Notes under the pieces: model-generated
Databases searched by the model: none
What the model was told of the DNA's origin: nothing
Seen by the model: only the letters and a program-made list of their open reading frames with translations
Assembly (NCBI GenBank): GCA_013399115.1
Contig: VXAA01003006.1
Location: 879,866-943,865 of the forward strand
DNA length: 64,000 bases
From: Anseranas semipalmata
Lineage: Eukaryota; Chordata; Aves; Anseriformes; Anseranatidae
Reading direction: 5' to 3'
Made by a program: the position numbers and the translations under genes
Shown: positions 24,963 to 37,070 of the stretch, piece by piece
Layout: every line of letters begins with the position of its first letter
Numbering within the stretch: position 1 is the stretch's first letter

Positions 24963-27900
24963 GTCATAGTTTTTCACCCAGCTGTCCACCCGCCCCACAG
25001 CCACCCACATGCAATCAAGTCTAGTCCTAGTCCTAGTCAAACTCCAGAAAAGTTATACAAATAAAACCTCCAGTGATTTCATGTAGACCCCTTCCAAATT
25101 ACATTTGCCCCATTAGCAAAGAATGAAAAATTGCTGGATTTAATACAGGCACGTTTATCACTGCAATTGAGATTTATTACAAGGGGTTGTATTCAGGTAA
25201 AGCTGATTAGGATTGTGTAATTCCTCTTACTCATGTCTGTCCATCCATTTCTCTGTATATCTACTATTTATTATTGATTACTAGCACTTTTACTATGTCT
25301 CTTGTATTTCCTTCGTATGGCAAAGCAGAAGCTTTTATTTTATGTAGATATATACTCTCTTGGTTTGTCTAAAACAGATGCCTTTGATTCCCAAAATGTC
25401 AGCATTAGCACACAGAGGAAAAACATTTCTGGAGTTCTGAAATGGATTCTCTGAGGGATCAAATGCTATTTGGAGATTTTAAAGTTATAATGATGTAAAC
25501 ACTTCAGCTTCTTGGGATCTTTTGTTTGTGAGTACAACTCACTAAAAATCTTGCTCATGGGTTATTAAAAACCTTTTTTTCTTGTGTATTGAAAGTAGAT
25601 TTTTACCTGTATTTCTCAGCTGGATTTGAATAACAAAAGTCTTTTACAGACAGCTCTGTAAAGGACTCTCCTTCTTCCAAGTGGCTGCCACTTTCTTCTT
25701 CACCAGGACTGTGACTACAGTGTGCTGTGAGTAGTTGCACTTTACTCCCTTGCTGGTCATAGTCCCTTCGCACTTGACTTCGCTCCTCAGTGGTTGTTTT
25801 TAAATAGAGCACTTGTGTATGAGCTGTTTGTGAGATTCCTCTAAAAGGAAAGTTCTAATGTATCAGCTCTGAAGTTGAGCATCAAGAAAAATGAGAGTCA
25901 AATTTGCAGCTTATCGTAATTGTTTTTAAAATCATGAATTCGCCCAGGCTTGAAATACCCACTGTCCTATGACTATGTGTAGAGTGCCCGAGTAACATAA
26001 AGTAGCCAGAGAATTCAAGTCAGCATAAAAAAACAAAAAGCCCAACCCCTTCCCTCCAGGATGAGAATAATTTGAGGTTGGCATTCTCAATTTTCAGATC
26101 CATGGTAGTACTGTATCATAGCATTCTAAGTGTTTGAATCAGTTATTTAAGACAAAAAAGCACACAAGGAAATTAATTAAAAAAAAAGTGGTGCTGGGAG
26201 ATCTGGGGGTGAGAGCACATAACATTAGTTTAAGGTACACTTAAAAACACACTATATTGAGAAGTGAGCAGGAGTAAGCCTAGGTAGTTAAAAAGTCAAT
26301 AAAAAGACTGCCTGTTCTGAGACGGAGAATTATGGCATCCAGCTCTTCTTTCCTTCTGTGTGACAGGAGGAAAAGAAACAAAGATGTCTACGCAGAGGGG
26401 CTTGATACCAATAATAGGAAAAGTGTTTTGACCATAACCATATTAATACTTCTGTATAGCAGTACTGACAGCTTTATTGACAGTCACATACAACTGTGGT
26501 CAGAAGAAACAGCACTAGAAGGAAGTGATTTTCTTCTGTCATTCTTTTCCATGGCAGGAAGACTTGTGTTAAAGCTTCTGAGCTGGTGCATCATACCAAA
26601 AATAATTCTCCCATTTACCTTTTGCAGCAGACTAGTTTACTCTTCTTTTTCATACTTGTTAGAGCTAATCTAGTCTGGGTTTTCTGGACAAAATGAAAAT
26701 TAGTTTTGCATTTCATTTGGTATGGGTTTCATTTCGTCTTTCACTTATCCTGAGGACCCCAGAACTGGTTGTTCTAGAGGACAGCATACCCATACACCTT
26801 CTCTATAGCCTGTTCCCCCAAGGTAACTCAGCACTGATCTGAGGCAGCTCTCTTGAACGTCAGCACCCCTTTTTAGAGCTCCCACTTGAATCAGTCCATG
26901 TAGGTATCATGGCACTCTTTTATTCTGATAAATATCCACAGGGAGCTACTCTAAGAAGACCAATTTGTTCCACCTTGGCTATCAAAGAGAGATGAGATAT
27001 GAAGAGGTCACGATTGCTGATCAATGTGATTTTAAGCTTAACTGGGAAAGGATGCTGCAAATTATCAGAACAGTCTTTGAGGCATCTGGTTTGACACATT
27101 TGGAGCCTTATTACTATCTCCTGTGTTGTCGAGATGGTAATGGTAGCTATCAGACATTACTGCATCTCCTCTTACTAGTGTGTCTGGGTGCAGTATCACT
27201 AGAGCTTTTAGTTGTGTAATTTTCCCCCCACAGCTCTCATTTCTCATCTTTATTTGAATCACAGGCTTGTTCAGCAGGTCAGCTAATGGAGAGCAGATTT
27301 TTTACTCATTCTGGTTCTTTTTTTCCCTTTTCCCTCTATTTATATAACACACAATTTGTAATCTTTTTAAAACCAAAGAAGAGAGAAGTCCTGAGTTCAT
27401 CTAGATTAAAATCAGCTGCAGCCTATTAATGGACTCAGCCCAAGACTGAGACTTTAGGAAACAAAAACACTGGACTAAATTAGACTGAACTGGCCTCTGT
27501 CTCCTGGTGAGGGGATTCATATAGCGAAAGGAAAGGGGTAAAGGGAGAGGATCTCCATGTGGTTTTAATTCATTTTGATTCTTTTCCTGAAGCTAATTTA
27601 CCCAACACAAAGGCTCTGTAGTGGGCAGCCAGCTTTTCAGAAGTTTGGCTTTCACTGATAAACAACTCAATTCCTGTTCTGAAGGTCTGAGATAGCTCAG
27701 ACCTGTGTGTAATCAACAGAGGTTTAATGTGGATGTTTTGGTACAGGGTATTTCAATTACATATTAGAGTTCTTTCATCATCTGTCAGATTGTATCCTGA
27801 AGACTCTCGGATAATTGATCTAACTCCTCCATTCATTCCTCCCCAGAAACAGACAGTGAATTGTCTCATTGAAGAATCGGATCAGCAGAGAGATGGGTCT

Positions 27901-28384
27901 GTCTCGCCACAAGTACTTCCACTGCATTGTCAGAAGGCAGTACTTAGCTTGTTCTGGGCATAGGAGACTTTGCCACCGTAGTGGAAACGCAGTTTTCTGC
28001 TGAAGGGAAAATACTAGAATGTTCTATTCATCCCCTTTGCTATTAAATCTTTTTTATTGCATTCTTAGCCCCATTGGTGTGCGCGTAGTCCTCTAGCAAC
28101 ATGCAAGAAATTATGTCTTTGCCCTAAAAAAGCCAGACAGTGGGTGGGGAAGTGAAGCAAGCAGTAAATCATTAGCTGGAAATGACTTGAGTGATTGTTA
28201 GGCACAGGCAGTCTTTGGTTACAGTTTTCATGTACATAGTGACGATAACTTGTAATCTAAGCAAAGCTAAAAGGCAAATGGAGAGATTAATGGAGGGATG
28301 GAGATGGAGGAGGGAATGGAACTAGGCCTTGGAAGGGAGGGTTAGCTGAGACAGTATCTGTGGGTGTTTGGTTTTGCTGTACTT
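24963..28384. other. Non-genic AT-rich DNA
   Basis: No gene seen. A short hexamer tandem of TAGTCC (about three copies) lies at 25018-25038. The 113-codon open frame at 26332-26673 has hydrophobic stretches typical of translated AT-rich DNA, with no domain or flanking splice signals that I can support. Confidence 0.55.
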
Positions 28385-28520
28385 CAATCCCATGTGCAAA
28401 TATTTGTTACGCTAAATGAGCATATGCGGGACATCTACTGCTGACTGGCTAATGAGCAACAACCATAAGCATCAGTTGTTCACTGCTCTTTTAAATATGC
28501 CCTATGAATGAGTAATATCA
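28385..28520. promoter_or_regulatory. Possible conserved noncoding element
   Basis: A short complex stretch holding an octamer-like TGCAAAT at 28395-28401, a palindromic GCATATGC near 28430-28437, and a homeodomain-type CTAATGA at 28449-28455, without simple repeats. It resembles POU/homeodomain enhancer sequence, but this is a reading by eye without alignment. Confidence 0.22.
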
Positions 28521-31500
28521 GAGGAAATGCAGTTTTACGGTTGTGGTCTGAAGATACCCAACTTCAGCTGCTAATTCTTTTTGTGTAATAGTGGACAAAT
28601 GAATTTCTCCATGTCCTGTTTTTCGTCATCTTTTCTAATTTACAGAGATTGAGATGTTCAGCAACATATGTAGCATGCTCCATTTCTACAGTGTTAAAGG
28701 CCATATATACACATGTAGATAGTCCAGGTATTGCAGAGTTATCCAGAAAACCTTGTATTGCCTTCTCTGGGCACAGTTTTCCAAAGTGAATTTTGCATTT
28801 TCTTGGCTTTCCTGCTTTAAGACTCAGTTTGAGCAAAGCTTTACATACGCACTTAATCCCTTATACTTTGCTTGACTTAAATAATTTCTTACATCTATAA
28901 CAGCCAATCTGGAGACTACATTGGGCAGGACCTAGGCTTTCTCATGGAATTCTCATGTAGTATTCTTTACAAAAACAAAACAAAACAAAACAACAACAAC
29001 AACAAAACAGTTTTATGCTTTTAGTATTCCACTTGCGTTGAGTGACAGCTAGCAAAATACCAAAGGAATAACTACAGTAGTTTAATGTAGTAAAAAAAAA
29101 AAAATGGTGTATTTAACATTGGCTTACAGTAAGCCTCACGTTAGGATCTGCTTCATATGTTAAAAGGGATACCATACTCATCCTCAGCTCTGCTAGGCAA
29201 TTGGTTGGGGTTCATCAGTTCTGCTCCTCTCAGAGCAGAGCTGCACTATTCATCGCACTAATCTCCACATTTGGGGCATCTGTTCCTGTGATTCCCTTTG
29301 TCTTGTGAGGTCCAGACCCTTCTCAGCCTGTGTTGGTTTTTTTTTTTTTTTTTTTTCAGTCTTTTGTTTTTAGCAATTGCTAAACAAAGAGGTATTTAAC
29401 TGTTGCCTTATTTAGCTTGAAAGGAAGTGTAGTGTGAGATCTACTAGTTTCAATAGGTTTTAACCCAGCCCATATTGAAAAGCCACAGTCTCTTTCTTCC
29501 ATTGACTCAAAGCTGAAGAAACCAGGTATGTTCAAACAAAAACCTCTGGGGAGAAGGATGGGGTTCAGACAGTCATTTCAAGGCATCAAGCTACGATGTG
29601 GAAGTTATTTTTGAGAAACCTGTTTTAGTGTGTTTGCAAAGTCAGACAACTTGATATATTGCTTACTCTGGGTTCACCATGTAAAAGTTGTCTTTGCAAC
29701 CATAAAGCTAGAAAGATGCTTTTGAAGAAGAGGTATTTGACACCACAATATTCAGTTACCATGAAAAAAGTTTTATCTTGATATTCTACTCTCAGCCAAT
29801 TTGATTCTTGTCTGTCACACAAAATGGGACAGCAGTAAGATCTTGATCCTGGAGATTCCCAGGGACGTGACGCAGCACATGGGATGTGTTACTTCTCAGT
29901 ACCGGTACTAGGCTGAGCTCTAGTTACCCTTGCACTATGAAGGGCCTGCAACACTTTTGCTCATGTTTTACCTGTAGAGAGGAAAAAGCTCACAATTTTC
30001 CGTGAAAAGAACTTCTACATGAAGTTCTCTGCAAAAGGAAGAAAATGGCGAGGGCAACATCCTGCTTTCATGTTCTTCTCATGGTCCTTTAGCTGGCCAC
30101 ACAAGAACATGTGCAGTCACACACACACACATACGCAGCTCAGTGCCCTTGTGCACACTTGCATTTATGTGACTTGGAGCAAGCTCCACTCCTCTGGTCG
30201 GGTGGCTGTTAACAGAACAGGAAGCAGGGCCTGTTGGGAGGATTTATTTTAAGAATCTGTTGAACAATTTTGGTTCCTTTCGACTTCAGTGTTTGTTGTC
30301 AGCATATGGCTGTTCTCTTGGGGATGCTCTGAGCGAGCTGTACGGCTCTCATTGTTGTTTCTCATTTGCCTTGCTGTGTTTCAAACTTCTGTGTGGTTTC
30401 AGAGTGCTCTGCTGATCTACAGGTCAAGGTCCTTGGGTGCTGATTCTCATGTGGTAACCAACAGTACTTCACCCTAGCTGCTGCCAAAGCTATTCAACTT
30501 TATTTAAAACTATTCCTACTAGTATACCAGTATTTTACCATGAAACGTGTTCTTCAGGGAGCTTCCGTATGTACAGTGCTTTGAGAAAAAAGTTTGTGAG
30601 TAAAAGGCAGAATAATACAGAAGAACATCCTGTAATATGATGTGTTTTGTTCAAAAATACCATTAGGAAGACATTTAGTAGTCATTGCAATACTTTGCCT
30701 ATATGCTTCTTAATCTTTTCTTAGATGAGATGGCTTTATTATTTAGAGGGCTTCAAGCGGTGAAGTTGTCCTTAGCATAGGAGTTTTGCTGCTGGTCTTT
30801 CTAGTAGCTCATGGGGAATAGGCCATGAGTTGTTCTTTATCACCACTGCCTGGTGGGTGAACAATGCATTTTGACTTTTTTCTGTTAGCCTCAAGCAAAA
30901 TGGTGGATAAAGAATGAAGTTATTGGCTTCAGTCATCAGCAATTTTTAAGAAAACTAAGATGGTTCACTCTGGTGCATTTTCCAGAAGTTGGACACATCA
31001 TTCATTGCTCTCAAGATTTTCATGCTGGGCAGTACTTTGTGGGTCTTCTGTACCCACAGGCTTCCAAACAATACAGGATTCTTAGCATGGTTCGAATTCA
31101 CCTACACTCTCTGTCTTCTTGCCTGCAATACTTTCCACAAAAGTCTCCTAATATTATCAAGTTGTTTTTTTCTCATCCTTAATTACTAGTTCTAAAAAAT
31201 CTCGTATTGTTCGGAGAGAAACAGGCCAGTCAATAAAGGCAGAAATTGAAGGACAGTTGGCTGCGTTAGAGCTCTGCAAATCCAGTCATGCTGGTTTTCT
31301 GTGTGTACTTAGCGTTTCGCTTTGATGCTGTGGATCCCGTACAATGAAGGGTGAATACAAAAGTAGAATATTGGTACTAGCCCAAAACTTCAGATGTTTA
31401 TCAACTGTTATCTGAATTTCACATACCTGTAAAGCTGGGCTTGAGAGTCTACAAGAGAAGTTTTCTTTTGAGATTTTTGCTTTGATTTGGGTTGGATCTA

Positions 31501-32035
31501 TCCAGAAAATGTCTTGTGGCATATTATTTGAATTTTCTCAGTTTCTTCTCCATCAGGAGATAAAGTTCCTGAAGTTCTGAGCCAGCAGAAGGAGGTGAAA
31601 TAAGGTGGAATATGATCATGTAGACAATTCCACACATGTTCAGAGGTTTAGTGTTCAGATTTTGCCAAGTTTGAATAAATGTTTGGGCTGGCTCTGATGT
31701 CATCCAGAGTGACTCATTTGCTTCTCACCATCTCCCAAGTGGGTGAATCACTCTGTGTATCTCCAAGACACACTATCAACATACACAGATGGAGGTACAC
31801 TAGAAAACTCACTGTCCTGAAGTCAAACCCTTTCCATGTAAATGACAACTAGCAGATACATGGACATGTACTTTCCTGGTTTTCTGCATAGTCCACTTTT
31901 GATTCCCTTTACCTAGAGAAAAGGTGAGGCTTAGAGGAGAGCAAGCTAGCCTGTCAGAAGTGTTTCTTTCCTGACATCAACCACCAGAGTTAGGAAGATT
32001 AGTTTCTCCTTCCTGCTAAGTCCCCTGGCTCTTCT
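28521..32035. other. Non-genic DNA with simple repeats
   Basis: No gene seen. It includes a short CA dinucleotide run at 30118-30131, an A run at 29092-29104 and a 20-base T run at about 29337-29356. Open frames of up to 90 codons are present on both strands, with no domain. Confidence 0.55.
28970..29010. repeat. (CAAAA)n/(CAA)n A-rich simple repeat
   Basis: About 40 bp made of CAAAA units changing into CAA units, directly visible. It may be an expanded poly(A)-derived tract. No retrotransposon body is recognisable next to it. Confidence 0.85.
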
Positions 32036-32048
32036 GTTTTTTGTTTTG

Positions 32049-32079
<31 letters not shown>

Positions 32080-32081
32080 TT
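32036..32081. repeat. (TTTTG)n microsatellite
   Basis: Seven or so tandem TTTTG pentamers followed by a T run, about 45 bp, directly visible. A minus-strand open frame across it (31946-32140) reads as a Lys/Gln/Asn/Thr-rich low-complexity peptide because of this repeat, and it is not a gene. Confidence 0.93.
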
Positions 32082-32269
32082 CCTTGGCAGTATCCATCGG
32101 AGGAGACAACGGTCCTGTTTTGGACAAAACCTCGTTTCATTTCCCTCCCATCCCCTCTTTCTTTTTTTGTCCTAGACGAGAAAAGTGCATCATTTGAGGA
32201 ATAAAAATCAAGTTTCTATTTCTACATCTGCTTTTCTCCCCAGGCTTTTATCTGTTGACTTGACTGATT

Positions 32270-33500
32270 TGCAGCCCTTCCTTCCCCCCTTGCTGTTAAG
32301 TAATGGACTTTGGTACTAAGCCAGCCTTTCAGTGCACACCACCATGCCAACGAGAGTGTGTGCAGCTATTCTGTCTGCTTCGGAAGGCTACAGATGCGGC
32401 CAGACCTAGAACAATTCCCGTATTGATCCCGTGCTTGTCAGTTAATCCGTCATAAGGCATGGGAATCCTAGCCCCTTCCACATCTGCTTGCATAACTGCA
32501 GGGGGAAAACCAATTCTCTGAAGCTCTCACCAGGAAACAAGAAAGCAAAGAGAAATGGGAGCTTGCTGGGAGAGAGGGCTGCGAGCCGCTGGGCCGGCAG
32601 GCCGTGAGATCGCCTACCTGCTCCACCCTTTCCCCCCCTCTCCTTTTCATCCTCCTGCAGGTCAGCAGGATCAGGTTTATGTTAGCGAACCATGAAGCTT
32701 ATCAAATAAATGCTGCAGCAGCAGGTGTTTGGCTGTCTCCACAGGCCAAGTCTAACAAGGTTGATATTGTGTCTGTGGCCAAAGTAATGCAGTAATTACT
32801 TTTCTGGGCCTGGAACCCCCAAGAGGTTTCTGGGAACCAGTTAGAAAAACAAACCTTGCTAAGAGCAGGGGATTTTTGAAAAGAACAGTAGTTCTGCCTG
32901 TGCCAGAGGAGAGGACTGGTGTTTCGAGGGCCGTGCCTGCTTTCCCTTTCGCTTGCCTCGCACCGCCGGGGCTGGGGCAGAGGCAGCGTGCTCGAGGCTG
33001 GCTGCTCGCCTCTGGGCAGCGGCTCCTCTGGCCCAAAGAGGCACGTGGAATGGCAGCTGCCTTCTGTAACGACCCGAATGTGGTGCTGCGAGAAGAACAA
33101 ACCCCGGGCTAGGGGGGCCCTGCAGTGCTTGCAATTCCAGCGATATAATTCAAGTTGACTTACAAACCAGGAGTTACACGGCATAGCTTTCCCACTGCTG
33201 TATGTTTGTTGCTTTTGAGCATTTCTCTCGTAAGCTACAAGTGCAGAAACTGAGGTTTTGATGGTGATGCAGCCGACTTTCACCAACGGACAAATGCGAT
33301 TGCAGAGCACAGCTCTGCTGTGCCGTGCCCCTTTGTCTCAGGTAGAGTGTCCCAGGCCAAGGAGGGGAAAGTTAAAAGAGGGCCATACAGTGGCGGCATT
33401 TTGAGGCAGCAATTCTCATCATTCCTTTTTGAGAGGATATTGATCCTTTAGGCCAAAGCTTTTTCCATGAAGCTGATTATTGCATATATTAATACTGGAC
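32270..33500. promoter_or_regulatory. Possible cluster of conserved noncoding elements
   Basis: About 1.2 kb of complex sequence without simple repeats. The part at 32900-33120 is GC-richer with several CpGs. The flanking parts are rich in homeodomain-like and SOX-like words, for example GTAATTAC near 32791. The longest open frame of the window (202 codons, minus strand, 32702-33310) lies here, but its translation has no recognisable domain and overlaps several other open frames on both strands. That is what stop-poor, GC-richer noncoding DNA produces. An undescribed short gene cannot be excluded. Confidence 0.3.
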
Positions 33501-36317
33501 TGGAATAGCAAGAGTCCATTCAGGACTGAGGTGTACGACAATGTCTAAAAGAGGCTGAGGCATGTTAGGATTGGTGTTGCAGTGGCAGAGCTGTGTATGA
33601 GAACCTCACACATGACTTATCAGTGTTCACCTGAGTGTAACCAGACATGAACCAGAATGTATTTGCTATTAATATTACAGCTGTGATTTTTTTTTTAACT
33701 TTCGTAATTAGAAGAATGCCAGCTTGTGTGCGTGTGTGTGTTCTGGCAGGGGAAGGATGCAAGTGCTTACAGTTTCCATATGAAAGCGAGAGCATGCCTT
33801 TTCTAGGCCCCAAACAGTTACAAAAGTACCTCATAAAGCTCAAGAAATAATGGCAAAGAAGGAAACAAGTGGCAGCAGATTAGGCCAACATATTTTATGT
33901 ACTGTGATGTTTTGTGTAGTCGTCTGGAAAGAAACAGAAGAGACCTTTTGAAGATCATTGATTGGAAACAATCTTTATTACTGATCAAGTTCATCTTTGT
34001 CAAAAGGATGATTATTTAAATATTAGGCATCATTTACTCCCTGGCGCAAAACTGATTCAAAGACTTGACCTGATATATCAGCTGCTAAATGGCGCATTAG
34101 ATTAGATAAGGGAGTTGGAATGTATTTGATGTTAATATTACATCCCTACATACCATCTGAAATCTCTCTTCATCTATTGTCTAAGGAAATATATTACCCT
34201 GGTATAGGATGTCATCTGTGTGCTCTGTAGAGTCTTCTGAAGGCTGAGTATTGGCTTGGATATTGCTTTTGCTTTTACTATTTTTTTTTCCCAGTAGAAA
34301 AAAAAATTGCTATTGGTTATAAAGAAATGAAAACACATTGAAGTTTTCAGGAATTGGTAATGGACATCAGAGTTCTCACCTAATTGTGTGCATTTAAATC
34401 TGGGCTACATCAGAAAGATGAAACCAGCATGAAGAAAAATGATTTGAATCCATTCATTAATGGATCAGATTATTCCTGTCCTTTTAACATAGAAATTGCC
34501 AACATGAATGGAGTTGCATGGACCCCTGCAAAGACTCTCCTCCTAAATAAAATACCTCTTATTGTCGTTTTTAATCAAATTCCCCAAACAGGGTAATGGT
34601 GTGATCTACTTGGTAGGATGATAAAAGCAAGGAATTTGCTTGAGCATACTTACCACTTAATTTAAGTCACTGTTTTTTAACTTGACTAGGAAGTCCTATT
34701 ACTCTGTGGCCCAGATACATCGACCTCTTTTTTTTTTTCTTCCTGCCGGCCAGTTCTACTTATGGCTCATGGTCAAAACAGAAGTTTAAATCTTCAGAAT
34801 TCTTCTTAAGCCTTTAATATACCATGTGATTTCTGACCGCGTTAGGACTCAGATCTCTTAGTAACATATATGACAAGGAGCAGTGGTGTCACCCAGAACG
34901 TGAAAGTTAACATGTTTTAGATGTCATTTAGCTTTTCATGGTATTTTCTAAGCCTGTGATGAATACCAATAGTTGTTGATCACATACTAACATGGTGTAT
35001 GCATATATTTTGTATTTGGGAGCCAATCCTAATGGGACTGTGAAGTATGCACAGAGGTTGCCTAAGCAGTTTCTCTTCTTCTGCTCAGCATTGTGTATAA
35101 AGCTTTTAAGCATAATTTGAACATTCAGTGTTGCTTGAATGACTTGTCATATCCCTCCCAAATGCATTTGCATTCTTGACATGGACAAATTTGTTTTTAG
35201 TGACCTGCTTTCAATTAAAAAAATGATAAAATGGGCCCTTGACATGTTTATCATGAAATGATTTCAAGTGCTCATATATTCCGAAAAATAAATCTGAGGC
35301 AATAGTTGGAGGCACTTACTAAAACATGCATATACAAACTCTTAGAATAAGAATTCACTGGGGAGTCTGAACAACTGCTTGTGCAGAATAGCTTCTCGTC
35401 ATCCCCAAGACAACTGGTTACCATTGTAATTTAAAATCTGTGGAGATGGAGAGACAATTTTTAGGAAACATATTCAGCAGAAAATTACTAGTACTTCCAG
35501 ATTAGTCTGATTAGCTTTGGGAATGCATACAAAACTATTCAGTGCTTACTGTGAATGGTGTGAGACTCAGTATGACTTTGAGTTCCTGTATTTAAAAAAT
35601 TCAAATACAATTTCAGAAAGTTCTAGCTGGAATGGTGAAAGTTTACCTGTTGACTTTTTGGAGTCTGAGCTATCTTATAAATGGTTCATGCTGTTAATGC
35701 TAAATACACAGGAGTTTTGAGATCTATTATATAGGAAATATATGAAGTCTGTAGTATCAGAAGGAAGTCCAGTGTGTCTGGACATTATAGAATCCAGTGT
35801 TCCTTGTTAAACTATTGAGTTTGTCTATTTTCCTCTCCTTCTGAAATTGTCTTGCTCAAAAGTCTCACTTTAGTCTGTTTTTCCTTATGTGTATCTTTTC
35901 TGTGCTAGTTTTTGAGGAAGTGGCAAGAATATTAAAATATATACCTATCAATCTGTATGTATATGCCTATATTTTATATATATATATGTATTAGTAAGAC
36001 TTAGGTAAATAAAAATTTCCTTATGCTTTTTGGAATGATGGTCTTAGGCCACTGTTAAGATTCGTGTTTCTCAATCATTTAATACATTGGAAGTTTAATC
36101 AAGGTGTATCGAGGTATACCCTTGGCTAGGGAAACAAATGTAGGAATGACAGAGATAGGAGGTCCTTTAATATGTTTCCATTAAACAGTATAGAAAGAAA
36201 GCAAATGCAAAAGAAAACTAAAGGAAAGAGAAGAACATAAGGGAGAAAACATTAAAATGACAGTACCCAAACTGAAAGGCCATCAAGGACAGAGAATCCT
36301 CTGAGAAACTCCGAAGG
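33501..36317. other. Non-genic AT-rich DNA
   Basis: No gene seen. A T run and an A run face each other at about 34280-34309 and could fold as a weak hairpin. A complex stretch around 34010-34130 could be another small conserved element. A TA-rich patch lies near 35935-35990. The open frame at 34384-34596 has no recognisable domain. Confidence 0.5.
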
Positions 36318-37070
36318 GTGGGGAATGGAAAACCGGAATTAGGAGGGGACCTTAAAAAGTCAGGCCTAAAGCTTTGTCCAAGCTGCCAAAAAATCTATTT
36401 TGCTCAATTTTGGCTAGGCAAGATAAACATTTTTTCTGGCATGTATAGGTGGTGGCCCAAATTTGTTTGTTACAAGTGGGTTGAAAACAATCTTCCAAAA
36501 ATGCTTTTGCCTAGTCTAGCGAATTGTGCTAACTCATATTTTTACTTTGAGTTAAACAAATTTGGCCCCACAGAGACAGGCCAAACACCGAGGCAGATCA
36601 GACACAGTTGGATTTCACAGCTGTTTTTAAATTCTGTGGTTTTAGCTGTGTGGATGTGGCTTAACTGCAACATCCCGTCAGGGCTCCCAGGGAAGGAGCA
36701 CCCCGAGGTAGTATTCTCCAACTCTGCCAAACATTAGGAACAGCCTAAAAAGGTAGATTCAGCACTTAATAATCTTGATGTCTGTAGCGTAAAATCATGA
36801 CTAAAATGCCTGCAGCAGGCTGTGTAACACAAAGAAATAAGAAAGGACGCGGACAATTAATCCAAGTGCTTGTTCTACAACATGTCGTGTGTTTGACTCC
36901 ATTTTGTACAACTGTGCAGCGGGGCTGTGTCCCAGGGTGGATCAAAGATCTGCTTGGAACGGTGGCGGAGGGGGGAAAAGTGGCTGAATGTTGCCTTTGC
37001 CTTTGGTTTAATGACAGTTTCCTTAGAGTTGGCCTAGATAGTGTTGCCTGGTGCATGTCCCCAAGGAGCT
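36318..37070. promoter_or_regulatory. Possible conserved noncoding element
   Basis: A 750-bp complex stretch without simple repeats. It contains a TCF/LEF-type GGATCAAAGA at 36939-36948 and several AT-rich homeodomain or forkhead-like words. A 139-codon open frame (36318-36737, plus) and overlapping minus frames are present, with no recognisable domain. The plus frame starts MGNGKPELGG and is Trp/Cys/Asn-rich without a pattern. Element status is inferred from texture only. Confidence 0.28.

Noticed and set aside
31946..32140. Lys/Gln/Asn/Thr-rich peptide
   Set aside because: It is the translation of the (TTTTG)n microsatellite.
32702..33310. 202-codon minus-strand open frame as a gene
   Set aside because: No domain, no splice or start context, and four other open frames overlap it on both strands. 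GC-richer noncoding DNA gives such frames by chance.
34280..34309. T-run/A-run hairpin as a terminator or small RNA
   Set aside because: The arms are plain homopolymers with no stable stem, common in AT-rich vertebrate DNA, and bacterial-style terminators do not apply.
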